Positions 24,785-33,250 of a DNA stretch of 37,070 bases are shown here, one piece after another. The DNA is from XYA12-FULL-58-9 sp001798605 (lineage in GTDB: Bacteria > Myxococcota > XYA12-FULL-58-9): positions 1 to 37,070 of the forward strand of contig DAINMX010000039.1 of assembly GCA_036736205.1 (NCBI GenBank), read 5' to 3'. The notes beneath the pieces were generated by a model. The model saw only the letters and a list, made by a program, of their open reading frames with translations. It was not told where the DNA came from and searched no databases. How positions within the stretch are numbered: the first letter of the stretch is position 1; every line of letters begins with the position of its first letter. Position numbers and translations under genes: made by a program.

Positions 24785-27009
24785 CGCGACCAAGCACATC
24801 GACCGCCGCCGGGTCGACCAGTCTTATGGGCGACATGGTCACCACCGTGCTGGCCGGATACTCTCAGATCTTGCTCAGCCGCTCCAAGGTGGTCGGCCTG
24901 CTCCTATTGGCCTCCACCGCCGTGATGCCGAGGCTGTTTCTCTTTGGCCTCGGCGGCGTGGTGTTGGCCCTGGGCTTGTCACGGCTGATGCACCTGAGCT
25001 CGGAGCTCAGTCGCTCGGGTTTGTATGGCTACAACGCGTTGTTGGTCGCCGTCGGCGGCGCGGCTATTCTGCCCCTCGAGTGGCAGAGCGTCTTGTTGCT
25101 CACTGTCGCGGTGTTGGCCTCGGTGGCGGTGACCGCGGCCCTGCATTCGGCTCTATGGTCTACCTTCAATTTGCCTGTGTTGACGTTACCGTTTCTCTTC
25201 GTCTTCTACCTCTTACTCGGGGCGGCACCACAGATGGGTCTCACCCTCAGTATCAGTACTCCCGATGCACTGGCGCAGAGTTTCGAGCTGCCTCGAATCG
25301 TGAGTCTCTATTTCCAGAGTTTGGGGGCTATCTTCTTCTCGCCGAAGATCCTGAGCGGCGTTCTGGTGTTTCTCGCCCTACTGGTCTTTTCGCGCATCGC
25401 GGTGTCCTTGTCGCTCATGGGTTTTGCTGTGGCATACCTGTTTGGCGTCAAGCTGGGAATGCTCTCGAATGGGGAGATGTTGCCATTGATCGCAGGCTAC
25501 AACTTCATTCTCACCGCCGTGGCCATAGGCGGCGTGTGGTTTGTGCCGAGCTCTTCCTCCTTCGTTTTGGCATTTGCAAGCGTGCTCGTTTGCGGATTGG
25601 TGACCGCGGGTGCTGAGCCGCTGTTGGCCCGCGGCGGCGTGCCTTTGTTGATCCTGCCTTTCAATCTCACGGTGATCTTGGTCCTCTACGCCATGCGCCA
25701 GCGGGTTCGCGACGCGCGGCCCAAGTCCGTGGACTTTCTCATTGGCACCCCGGAGCAGAACCTGAACTATTTTCAAACCCGTGTGGCCCGTTTTGGCGCG
25801 CACAGCGCGGTGCGTTTACATGCACCATTTTTGGGGCGATGGGTATGCACCCAGGGTGTTGACGGCGAGCACACCCACCGCGGCCTCTGGCGCCACGCCC
25901 TTGATTTCGAGGTGCAGGGCATCGATGGGTTGACCTATCGCAATCGCGGCACGGATGTTCGTGACTATCTCTGCTTTCGCATGCCGGTGATCTCCCCTGC
26001 GGACGGTACGGTGGTTCAAGTCATCGATGATGTCCCCGACAACCCCATCGGCGAGATGAATTTGCGCGAGAATTGGGGCAATGCCGTACTCATCTACCAC
26101 GCCCCCGGTCTCTATTCCTTGGTGGCCCATCTTGCCGCAGGTAGCGTCGAGGTCCGTGAGGGCCAGCGGGTCAAGCGCGGCGATGCCCTTGGACGTTGTG
26201 GCAACTCCGGCCGCTCGGAAGTGCCGCACATACATTTCCAGTTGCAGTCGGTGGGGTTGATCGGTGCCGGGACCCGCGAGGTCGAGCTTCACGACGCTGT
26301 GGACGAAAATGGCGATGAGGCTCTGGTGCAGGCCACCTGGGTGCCGAACAAGGGCGACGTGGTACGTAACCTCGAGCCCAATGATGCCGTCTCCAAGCTT
26401 CTGCGTTTTCCCTTCGGTGAGTCGTTGGCGTTTCAGTGCGAGGATGGCGACAGCAAGGGAACAACAGAACACTTCGCGGCTGAGGTTGATCTCTACGGAG
26501 CTGTGGAGCTCCGATCCCAAGAGACCAGTGCTCTTCTCTTTTTCGATCACGGCGAGCGGACCTTCACAGCATACGATACCATCGGCGACCATCGTTCTGT
26601 CTTACACCTGTTGCAGGCGGCTATGGGCCGCGTGCCATTCGAGGTGGGCCCGCGTTGGCACGACGAGTTGACGGCGCGCAGGTTCTTTCCCCGACCCCTG
26701 GGGTGGCTCCTCGATGTGATCGCCCCGTTTGTTGGGCGCTTCAGCATCACTGTCACCTACGAGGCCGAGTGGCAGAACCAATCTCTGGTTGTTCGTGGTC
26801 ACTCGCATAAACAGAAATCAGATGGAAGCCCATGGCTGAAAACAGAAGCCATCTTCGATCGTGAAATGGGCCTGCGAGAATTGTCCCTGACCATCAATGG
26901 CCGCCGCCAGCGAGTCACACGGGTTGTCAATACGGTTTCGACGGGTGCGGTGATCGCAGACGAGGACCCCAAATCAAGAAAAGACGTTGAGCAAAGGAGA
27001 ACGGCATGA
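24775..27009 (+). CDS. Urea transporter-M23 metallopeptidase fusion
   Basis: A 744-residue fusion. Residues 25-310 form a urea-transporter fold with about ten membrane segments and its two pseudo-repeats: SGLYGYNALLVAVGGA (81-96) with LPVLTLPFLF (133-142), and LIAGYNFILTAVAIGG (238-253) with GVPLLILPFNLT. An M23 (LytM-type) peptidase domain follows at about 340-500, with THRGLWRHALDFEV, LVAHLAAGSVEVREGQRVKR, and the zinc motif VPHIHFQLQ. Beyond 500 is a beta-rich domain of about 240 residues that I do not recognise. M23 enzymes cut peptidoglycan cross-bridges or act as scaffolds. ATG 24775 overlaps the upstream stop; MGDMVTT (24826) is an alternative. The next gene begins inside its stop (ATGA). 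Confidence 0.82.
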   Translation: MVVARPSTSTAAGSTSLMGDMVTTVLAGYSQILLSRSKVVGLLLLASTAVMPRLFLFGLGGVVLALGLSRLMHLSSELSRSGLYGYNALLVAVGGAAILPLEWQSVLLLTVAVLASVAVTAALHSALWSTFNLPVLTLPFLFVFYLLLGAAPQMGLTLSISTPDALAQSFELPRIVSLYFQSLGAIFFSPKILSGVLVFLALLVFSRIAVSLSLMGFAVAYLFGVKLGMLSNGEMLPLIAGYNFILTAVAIGGVWFVPSSSSFVLAFASVLVCGLVTAGAEPLLARGGVPLLILPFNLTVILVLYAMRQRVRDARPKSVDFLIGTPEQNLNYFQTRVARFGAHSAVRLHAPFLGRWVCTQGVDGEHTHRGLWRHALDFEVQGIDGLTYRNRGTDVRDYLCFRMPVISPADGTVVQVIDDVPDNPIGEMNLRENWGNAVLIYHAPGLYSLVAHLAAGSVEVREGQRVKRGDALGRCGNSGRSEVPHIHFQLQSVGLIGAGTREVELHDAVDENGDEALVQATWVPNKGDVVRNLEPNDAVSKLLRFPFGESLAFQCEDGDSKGTTEHFAAEVDLYGAVELRSQETSALLFFDHGERTFTAYDTIGDHRSVLHLLQAAMGRVPFEVGPRWHDELTARRFFPRPLGWLLDVIAPFVGRFSITVTYEAEWQNQSLVVRGHSHKQKSDGSPWLKTEAIFDREMGLRELSLTINGRRQRVTRVVNTVSTGAVIADEDPKSRKDVEQRRTA

Positions 27010-27725
27010 AGAATCCAACGCTGCAAACGGCAGCATTTGTTTGGCCAGCAGCATTTGTTTGGCCAGCAGCATTTGTTTGGCCAGCAGCATTTGTTTGGAC
27101 ATTGGCATTGATGTGGACGCTGGCGGCGACGAACGCGAGTGCCGCGCCGATTGAAGCATCGGCAGTCGCGGCGATACCAGGGGCGCAGGCGTATCAAGAC
27201 TCCTACGACTTGGAGGCAGGTGGCAAGTTGGAGGAGGCGCTGGTTGCCCTGCGCGGTGTGCCTACCGGTGAGCAGGGGACCTATGTGTTCGCTCTGCGTA
27301 AGGCTTGGCTGAACTACACAACTGGACGCTACGATGCGGCGATCAAGGGATATCAGGAGGCGATGGGACTGGCACCGAGCGCGGTGGAGCCCAAGCTGGG
27401 TATCATGTTGCCGCAGATGGCGTTGCGGCGGTGGCTGGATGTGGAGAAGTCAGCCCAGGCGGTTCTGGGAGTCGATGCCAAAAGCTATCTAGGCACCAGT
27501 CGCTTGGCCTTTGCTCTCTACAATCTCGGTCGCTACGCCGAAGCAGAAAAACAATATCGGGCGGTCCTCGTGGCTTACCCGTCCGATGTAGAGATGCGCG
27601 CGGGTCTTGCATGGTCACTGCTCCAGAGGGGCGAGCGCAGTGCCGCGGCCAAGGAGTTCAGCAATGTGTTGGGTGTGGCCCCACGCCACGCGTCAGCCGC
27701 AGCCGGTGCCCGCGCCGCACAGTAA
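27006..27725 (+). CDS. Secreted TPR protein with a repeat-built signal peptide
   Basis: 239 residues, last gene of operon A. The amino terminus MKNPTLQT is followed by three AAFVWP units plus AAFVW, then TLALMWTLAATNASAAP, which looks like a signal peptide cleaved after ASA. The mature part is TPR-like: YQDSYDLEAGGKLEEALVAL, YVFALRKAWLNYTTGRYDAA, KLGIMLPQMALRRWLDVEKS, LGTSRLAFALYNLGRYAEAE, MRAGLAWSLLQRGERSAAAK. AAGGAG lies 7 bases before the ATG, and the start overlaps the previous stop by 4. A periplasmic scaffold for the beta-barrel or M23 product is plausible but inferred. Confidence 0.85.
   Translation: MKNPTLQTAAFVWPAAFVWPAAFVWPAAFVWTLALMWTLAATNASAAPIEASAVAAIPGAQAYQDSYDLEAGGKLEEALVALRGVPTGEQGTYVFALRKAWLNYTTGRYDAAIKGYQEAMGLAPSAVEPKLGIMLPQMALRRWLDVEKSAQAVLGVDAKSYLGTSRLAFALYNLGRYAEAEKQYRAVLVAYPSDVEMRAGLAWSLLQRGERSAAAKEFSNVLGVAPRHASAAAGARAAQ
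27030..27099 (+). repeat. 18-bp tandem repeat inside a signal peptide
   Basis: The 18-bp unit GCAGCATTTGTTTGGCCA is repeated at 27030, 27048 and 27066, with a partial fourth from 27084 (16 bases; the last base differs). The frame is kept, giving AAFVWP repeats. Perfect units suggest recent slippage; copy number may vary between strains and lengthen or shorten the signal peptide. Confidence 0.9.
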
Positions 27726-27912
27726 CCTTTCACTTCGTATTGCCCGCGCCGTGCCGCGCGTTGGCATTTCGCTGTCTTTGCCAAGCAATAGCTTTTCGTT
27801 TTGTTTCTCCGCACCGCAGACTCTTCGGCCAAATCTGATATTGTGGCATGATCTTGAAGCCAAGGTGTGGCTGACAGCCGATTGGAGCATGGGAGTGGTA
27901 CAAAAGGATCGA

Positions 27913-29538
27913 ATGAACGACGCGATTGAACGTTTGCTCAATGAGCGATTGTCGCGAATGGTATTTCAACCGATAGTCGATTTGTCCACCCGCCAGGTCT
28001 TCGGGTACGAAGCCCTAGGTCGATCAAGCACAGATGATTTTCCCGGTCCAATGGAGATCGTCGACGCCGCTATTGAAGCGGGACTCATGGGAAAGCTTGG
28101 GCGGCATTGGCGCGAGTTGGCCGTCGATGGCTGCACGCAACATCCCCTGTTCGTCAACGTACGCCCCGAGGAGTTCGACGAACATTGGTTGGTTCAACCC
28201 GACGATCCGGTCTATTGGCACAACGAGCTCATCTTCCTCGAGCTGACGGAATCGGCACCCCTGCAATCTTTCGAACAGTGCAAGGGAATCTTGGCTGAGG
28301 CGAGAGGCAAAGGACTGCACCTCGCAATTGACGACCTCGGTTCTGGTTATTCCAACCTGGCGCGTCTCGTTGAGTTTCAACCGGAAATAGTGAAGCTCGA
28401 CCGTGCACTCGTCTCTGGACTTCGACCTGATACTCAACTCTACCGTTTGGCAGCGGGCGTTATTCGCATGTGCAGGGACATGGGCATTCGCGTTGTCGCC
28501 GAGGGAGTCGAAACAACCCAAGAGCTTGAGACGGTGATCCAAGCAGGAGCCCATTTCGCGCAGGGGTGGGTGTTTGGGCAGCCTGGCTCACCTCCACCGC
28601 GGATAACCTGGCCGTTGGATGACATCGCCGAGTTGTTCACTGACGACAGAACCGAATCACAGGACGAAAGAAAACACTTGTTGTTGGTGAACACCACAGA
28701 AGGGCCGGCACAACAATGGACGCTTCCGAGCTTCGTCTGCAAACAAGCGGCCAACACCCGTGATGCCATCGGCCTCTTAACAACTCGGTCCTTCGACTGT
28801 GTGGTGGTAGAAAGTGCCGACGATGCCCGGGGACTGTCGGACGCGTTCCGTCGCATTGAGGCTGCGCTTGGTGGCGCTGTTACACCGCAATGCTTGGCCG
28901 CCCGCTCAGACAACATGCGTGCGCTATCGTTGCTCATGAATCACAGTGACGGTTTCATCGACACAGCATGGTCACCGGCGGTCAAAGACGCCGTTCTCAA
29001 TGCCGCCATCCAACGGGTCCACTCGGGGCGTCGCTTGGCCATTCAAGATGATCTGACACAGCTACTCAACAGACGCCATTTTGACACGTTGTTCGCCGCC
29101 GAGCATCACCGCAGTCGTCGTCATGAGCGATCCTTCGCCGTCGCCATGATCGACTTGGATGGTCTCAAAGTTATCAACGAGAAATTCGGACATCGCACCG
29201 GAAGCACAGTCATCCGCAAAGTGGGGCGTGTGATTGGTGCTGCCATCCGCCAATCGGACATGGCGTTTCGTTATGGAGGAGACGAGTTCGTCATCCTCCT
29301 GGTTGAAACCGATCCAAAAGGAGCACAGCAGTTCTGCGAGCGCCTGTGTGCTTCCATTGGGCAAACTGAAGTATTGTGTGAAGGCAATCGGTTGTCCGTC
29401 ACCGCGAGCATTGGTTTCGCATCGTTTCCACATGACGGTCATGATCGCTTTGACGTCTTCGAGAAAGCCGACCAGGCGTTGTTTAGAGCCAAGGCGGCGG
29501 GGAAGAACCGGGCCATGAGCTCAAATCTCGCAGGTTGA
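27913..29538 (+). CDS. Cyclic di-GMP phosphodiesterase/diguanylate cyclase (EAL-REC-like-GGDEF)
   Basis: 541 residues in unusual order: EAL first, GGDEF last. EAL (about 15-245) keeps its catalytic residues: YEALGR, LELTES, AIDDLGSGYSNL, KLDRALV and AEGVET. The middle (255-375) has a receiver-like hydrophobic pattern (LLLVNTTEG, FDCVVVESADDA) without the usual phosphoacceptor acids, so it is probably a degenerate receiver. GGDEF (about 376-535) has IDLDGLKVINEKFGH, active RYGGDEFVILL, and an RQSD inhibitory site five residues upstream. Both activities look possible. ATG 27913 follows AAAAGGA; ATG 27889 is possible. It begins 188 bp after operon A. Confidence 0.9.
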   Translation: MNDAIERLLNERLSRMVFQPIVDLSTRQVFGYEALGRSSTDDFPGPMEIVDAAIEAGLMGKLGRHWRELAVDGCTQHPLFVNVRPEEFDEHWLVQPDDPVYWHNELIFLELTESAPLQSFEQCKGILAEARGKGLHLAIDDLGSGYSNLARLVEFQPEIVKLDRALVSGLRPDTQLYRLAAGVIRMCRDMGIRVVAEGVETTQELETVIQAGAHFAQGWVFGQPGSPPPRITWPLDDIAELFTDDRTESQDERKHLLLVNTTEGPAQQWTLPSFVCKQAANTRDAIGLLTTRSFDCVVVESADDARGLSDAFRRIEAALGGAVTPQCLAARSDNMRALSLLMNHSDGFIDTAWSPAVKDAVLNAAIQRVHSGRRLAIQDDLTQLLNRRHFDTLFAAEHHRSRRHERSFAVAMIDLDGLKVINEKFGHRTGSTVIRKVGRVIGAAIRQSDMAFRYGGDEFVILLVETDPKGAQQFCERLCASIGQTEVLCEGNRLSVTASIGFASFPHDGHDRFDVFEKADQALFRAKAAGKNRAMSSNLAG

Positions 29539-29693
29539 TCCAATCATTTGACCGGGTCTTGGGCCTGGTCGACGCCAATCTCAGGCGGGTTGCATAAGCA
29601 AAACTGAGCACATGCACTATTTCGGAGCACGGCGGACGCTACGAATTCCTGCGTAACGATATCTTTTCCCGTAAAAACATTATGTTACTGTTG

Positions 29694-29709
29694 TGGCATG
29701 AAAATCGCT
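29694..29709 (+). promoter_or_regulatory. Sigma-54-like promoter upstream of the E1/E2 operon
   Basis: TGGCATGAAAATCGCT matches the sigma-54 pattern TGGCAC-N5-TTGCW at most positions, with GG (29695-29696) and GC (29707-29708) separated by the required 10 bases. Transcription would start near 29720, leaving a 24-base leader before ATG 29744. No upstream activator site is evident. A 16-base match can occur by chance, so this is tentative. Confidence 0.4.
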
Positions 29710-29743
29710 AAACCTGGGTGTGAATGCATCACAGGAGGCAGCG

Positions 29744-31951
29744 ATGACTCAAAACAGTGCAACAAAGATCGATATTCTTCATATCATGGCAGGTGCCGAT
29801 GTGATCTGCGCTGGAAATGAGCGGATCGCCTTGGGTTTCCCAGAAGAGGTGGTGAAGGCGTGGATGCAAAAGAAGGTCGGGCCGACCGCCTGGATTGTTC
29901 CAGACATTCGTAGCCATGCCGGCAGCGTGCAATGGGCCATGGAGTTTCCCCTCTACTTCGCTCTTTTCGTGCAAGGGAAGTTTGCTGCCAAAGAGAAGAT
30001 TCCGGTCTTGCTGCACGAGCGAGATTGGGCTGACGTTGTCGACTACCTGCGCCTCACCCTCCTCGGCCTCACCCGCGATGAAATGCGTGCAGAGGGGGTG
30101 GCGGCGTCGACAGCGACAATGTTGTCCCTCGAAAGTGAGTACCTCGCCCTCAAGCACGGCGATGGTACGGTGGCGGCGATCGAAGACTTCCTCGCCCCCC
30201 ACTTCTTCGATGCCGAGGGAGTGGTGGAGCTCGGCGGCCTGCGCGTCAAATCCCATGGCAACAACACCTATTCGTTCTTCAGCGCCGACGACCGCATCGA
30301 AGAGTATCGGCTCGACGCGACGACCGTGCAGAAGCCGCCGTACCTCGAGCCTCTGACGCCCGCGACCGCACCCATTGTGCCGCAGCCCTTCGAGGTCATT
30401 ACCCTCGGAACCACCAATGGTTTTGATCCTCGGGGACCCTGCTCCAACGTCCTGGTGCAAGCCCATGGCCGCTTCGTTCTGATTGACTCGGGGCCCTACA
30501 TTCGCACGCTCTTGGCGCACGCTGGCGTGAGCCTCGACCAGCTCGGGGCACTGGTCATCACCCACGCACACGAAGACCACGCCGTAGGGTTGTGCGCCTT
30601 GTTGGATCTCACCCACCGCATTGAACTGTTTGTGACCCGCGAGACCGCGGCAATACTGCGGCGCAAGCTCGCCATCCTCAATCCCCATCTGTCGCAACCC
30701 GAAACGCTGCTCGATGACGCCTTCGACCTCACCTATGTCGAGCCCGGTGTGGTCTACGACTCACTCGGTCTCAAGCTCCGTTTTCATTACACCTTCCATT
30801 CGATTCCTTGTACCGGGGTCGAAGTCTCGATGCGGATCGACGACCACGTCCGCCGTGCCCTCATCGTTGGCGACAATGACGCGCGGGCACACATTCAGAA
30901 GGCGGCAACCAACGGCATCGTTTCCACCGAGAGGTTGGACCAACTTCTCGCGCTCTATGGCTGGCAGGGCGACCTGGTGGTGGCCGACGCCGGTGGTGGT
31001 TTGATTCATGGAGCAGCACCGGATTTTGCCAGCAATCAATCAGCCCATGTCGTCTTCGTTCACACCGGAGCGTTGCCCGACAATGAGCGCCACCTCCACA
31101 CACTCGCCGAGTCGGGTCACCGCTACACCATCGTCGCGCAGAACACCCGACCCACGCCCCTCGAGCGCGGCTTGGCGCACAAGGCCCTCGCCGAGGCTTT
31201 CACCGCTGGCGAACACGATTGGATAGGCGCGCTACTCGATTCTGCTACGCCCATGTCAGTGAACCGCGGCCGGGTGGTGGTACGAGCCGGCGATACCAGT
31301 CGGGACGTCTTCGTTGCTCTCACCGGCGAGCTCACGGTCTTTGCTGATCGCGGCACCGCAAGGGCTGCCCCGGTCGCAATGATCCACGCTGGCGAGGTGT
31401 TCGGCGAGATGGCGGTGGTCAACGGCGCGCCCCGCTCCGCTTCGGTGGTCGCAGCAACGCCGGCTCGTCTGTTGCGGATCCCGGCGGAGGTGTTCGAGAG
31501 TTTCGCGAGAAGCACAAGGCTCGCCGACACGTTGCCGGAGCTCTGGCACAAACGAAGCGATCTGGACCGTGTCGGAGTGCTTGCGGGTGCCTCAGTCACG
31601 ACCCGCAACTTGCTGGCCCGACATGCGGTGCGCAGGTCCATTGAAGCTGGCTCGACACTGATTCGCGAAGGCTCGCGCAGCAATACGGTGTTCGTCCTCG
31701 TCGCTGGCCGAGTCCAAGTGTACAAAGGCACCGCACCGCTTCTGGTCCACGGCGTGCCCGTCATTGTCGACTCGGGTGCACTTATTGGTGAGACGGCACC
31801 GTTTCTCGAGAAGGAGCGCAACGCGTCGATCGTAGCCATTGACGAGTGTGAGGTGCTCGCCATTCGCGGCAGTGACTTCAAACGGGTCGTGGAGCGCTCG
31901 CCGCAATTGTTCTGCTGCATCTCTGGCATCGTCAAGGCGCGGGCGGCGTAG
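29744..31951 (+). CDS. Metallo-beta-lactamase-fold protein with two cyclic-nucleotide-binding domains
   Basis: 735 residues, first gene of operon B. An amino-terminal domain of about 200 residues (DILHIMAGADVICAGNERIA) is unassigned. The metallo-beta-lactamase fold occupies about 215-500: SNVLVQAHGRFVLIDSG, then the metal motif THAHEDHAVG (HxHxDH at 274-279), later RRALIVGDNDARAHI. Two cNMP-binding domains follow: about 515-610 with GEVFGEMAVVNGAPRSASVV (phosphate-binding cassette including its Arg) and about 640-735 with IGETAPFLEKERNASIVAI. So the hydrolase may respond to cAMP or cGMP. AGGAGG 6 bases before ATG 29744. MBL proteins accompany bacterial E1/E2 operons in published comparative genomics, from memory. 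Substrate unknown. Confidence 0.85.
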   Translation: MTQNSATKIDILHIMAGADVICAGNERIALGFPEEVVKAWMQKKVGPTAWIVPDIRSHAGSVQWAMEFPLYFALFVQGKFAAKEKIPVLLHERDWADVVDYLRLTLLGLTRDEMRAEGVAASTATMLSLESEYLALKHGDGTVAAIEDFLAPHFFDAEGVVELGGLRVKSHGNNTYSFFSADDRIEEYRLDATTVQKPPYLEPLTPATAPIVPQPFEVITLGTTNGFDPRGPCSNVLVQAHGRFVLIDSGPYIRTLLAHAGVSLDQLGALVITHAHEDHAVGLCALLDLTHRIELFVTRETAAILRRKLAILNPHLSQPETLLDDAFDLTYVEPGVVYDSLGLKLRFHYTFHSIPCTGVEVSMRIDDHVRRALIVGDNDARAHIQKAATNGIVSTERLDQLLALYGWQGDLVVADAGGGLIHGAAPDFASNQSAHVVFVHTGALPDNERHLHTLAESGHRYTIVAQNTRPTPLERGLAHKALAEAFTAGEHDWIGALLDSATPMSVNRGRVVVRAGDTSRDVFVALTGELTVFADRGTARAAPVAMIHAGEVFGEMAVVNGAPRSASVVAATPARLLRIPAEVFESFARSTRLADTLPELWHKRSDLDRVGVLAGASVTTRNLLARHAVRRSIEAGSTLIREGSRSNTVFVLVAGRVQVYKGTAPLLVHGVPVIVDSGALIGETAPFLEKERNASIVAIDECEVLAIRGSDFKRVVERSPQLFCCISGIVKARAA

Positions 31952-32023
31952 TGCGGGGTGTTGCGACGCCACTTCGCGCAATGGTTGTCGGGCCCGCTTG
32001 GCCCAGGTTTTGAGGAGCTCATC

Positions 32024-33250
32024 ATGTCAATCACGCTGCAAGTAGAAGTTCCCCAGGATGGCACAATCGCCCTGAGTTGGGAGAAAGATCGCCGAGTGCG
32101 AGCGCACACTCTGTTGGTTGTCCGCACCGGCATGGTGCCGGCATTCAATGCGTGGCATCTGGGCGGTAAGACAAACCGCTTCGTTCTGCAAAACCTCAGC
32201 CGCCATCAACGTTATCGGGTCGCCCTCATTGCCGCAAACGGTGAAGCCTCCGCAATATCGCCGTGGTTCGAGGTGACCCCCCGTTTGGGTGTGGCACCAC
32301 GATGCGACGGTGAGGCCGCAGACATCGTCGAGTGCGTGAGCCGGATCCAAAACGTGACGGTAATGCCGCAGGACCAACGTATGACCGTGTACTGGAAACG
32401 GAGCGCCGGTTTCGCGGACAAAGTGGTTCTCGACATCTTTGCCGGAGATCGGTTGCTCAGGCAACTCGACATCGAACCCGAGGTGAGCTCGATCTCCTTG
32501 GATGCCCAGCGCGGAATCGATCTGGAAAACGGAACTGTCCATTCGGTGCGGTTGCACACCAAGTTTAGCGGAGTCTTGCACAACACCACAGACAAGACAT
32601 TTTGCATCACAGCGGCTCAGGGGGAGGAGCGCGCGGCAAATGCGACGATGGCCGGTAAGAACCTGGTGTACCCCACATTGTCGGTGATGCCGGAGCTCTG
32701 CTTCTTTGATGACGACGAAGAGGACACCCTGCCAACGCAACCCTTGTCTATTGTGTGCGGAACCTGCGGTTCCCATGTCGAGTGGCAGAATTATCAGTTG
32801 GTGTGTCGCAATTGCGGTGCCCAGTTCATCCCCAACGGTAGGGGGGATTTTCTCGACATGTCCCGTCTTCGATTCGGCACTTGCAGCTGCTGCTTGCCAA
32901 AAAAGATTATCGTGCAGCGCCTCGGCAGCGAGACGTTGGTTTGTGCCCACTCGGGCAAGGAACACATCCGTGCGAGCGGCAGCGCGGGTTATTGGCTCAT
33001 TGAGGATCTTCCATTTGGATTGTGTCAGTGCTGTCGACCCCGGCGCCCGCTGGTCAAGGTTGACGAACGAATTTGCTGTAGCAAATCGAATGAACGCCAC
33101 ACCCACGAAGACGGTACCTGGGTGTTGGTGCCCAGTGATCCAGTGTTCGACGCCTCCGCGATCGACGATTTGCTCGATCAGGGACTCGCTGAAATCTGTT
33201 CAACTGGCGTCTCGCGAGCGAGCGCCGCAACCAACAGGAGAGCATCATGA
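32024..33250 (+). CDS. FN3-like protein with three cysteine/histidine zinc modules
   Basis: 408 residues, second gene of operon B. Two fibronectin-III-like domains (about 3-88 and 108-198; motifs TIALSWEKDRR, LQNLSRHQRYRVALIAANGE, MTVYWKRSAG, VHSVRLHTKFSGV). Then a zinc ribbon (C245, C248, C261, C264: VCGTCG and VCRNCG). Two copies of another module follow: FGTCSCC with VCAHSGKEH (285-325), and FGLCQCC with ICCSKSNERHTHEDG (332-367). The same module occurs in the next protein. Adjacent metal-binding modules suggest protein-protein contact, perhaps a RING- or treble-clef-like adaptor, which is inference. GAGGAG precedes ATG 32024; the frame extends upstream. It overlaps the next gene by 4 bases. 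Confidence 0.75.
   Translation: MSITLQVEVPQDGTIALSWEKDRRVRAHTLLVVRTGMVPAFNAWHLGGKTNRFVLQNLSRHQRYRVALIAANGEASAISPWFEVTPRLGVAPRCDGEAADIVECVSRIQNVTVMPQDQRMTVYWKRSAGFADKVVLDIFAGDRLLRQLDIEPEVSSISLDAQRGIDLENGTVHSVRLHTKFSGVLHNTTDKTFCITAAQGEERAANATMAGKNLVYPTLSVMPELCFFDDDEEDTLPTQPLSIVCGTCGSHVEWQNYQLVCRNCGAQFIPNGRGDFLDMSRLRFGTCSCCLPKKIIVQRLGSETLVCAHSGKEHIRASGSAGYWLIEDLPFGLCQCCRPRRPLVKVDERICCSKSNERHTHEDGTWVLVPSDPVFDASAIDDLLDQGLAEICSTGVSRASAATNRRAS

Noticed and set aside
27607..27912. Longer start for the EAL/GGDEF protein
   Set aside because: The upstream stretch would overlap the TPR gene in another frame and lacks any domain; a ribosome site precedes ATG 27913.
29729..30697. A 322-codon antisense frame over the MBL gene
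   Set aside because: Antisense shadow of a protein with clear HxHxDH motif; no ribosome site or homology seen.
31123..32148. A 341-codon antisense frame across the MBL-FN3 junction
   Set aside because: Composition is Ser/Thr/Arg-rich as expected from an antisense reading; it runs over two supported genes.
32027..33106. A 359-codon antisense frame opposite the FN3/zinc gene
   Set aside because: The plus-strand protein has ordered Cys motifs and a good ribosome site; the antisense has none.
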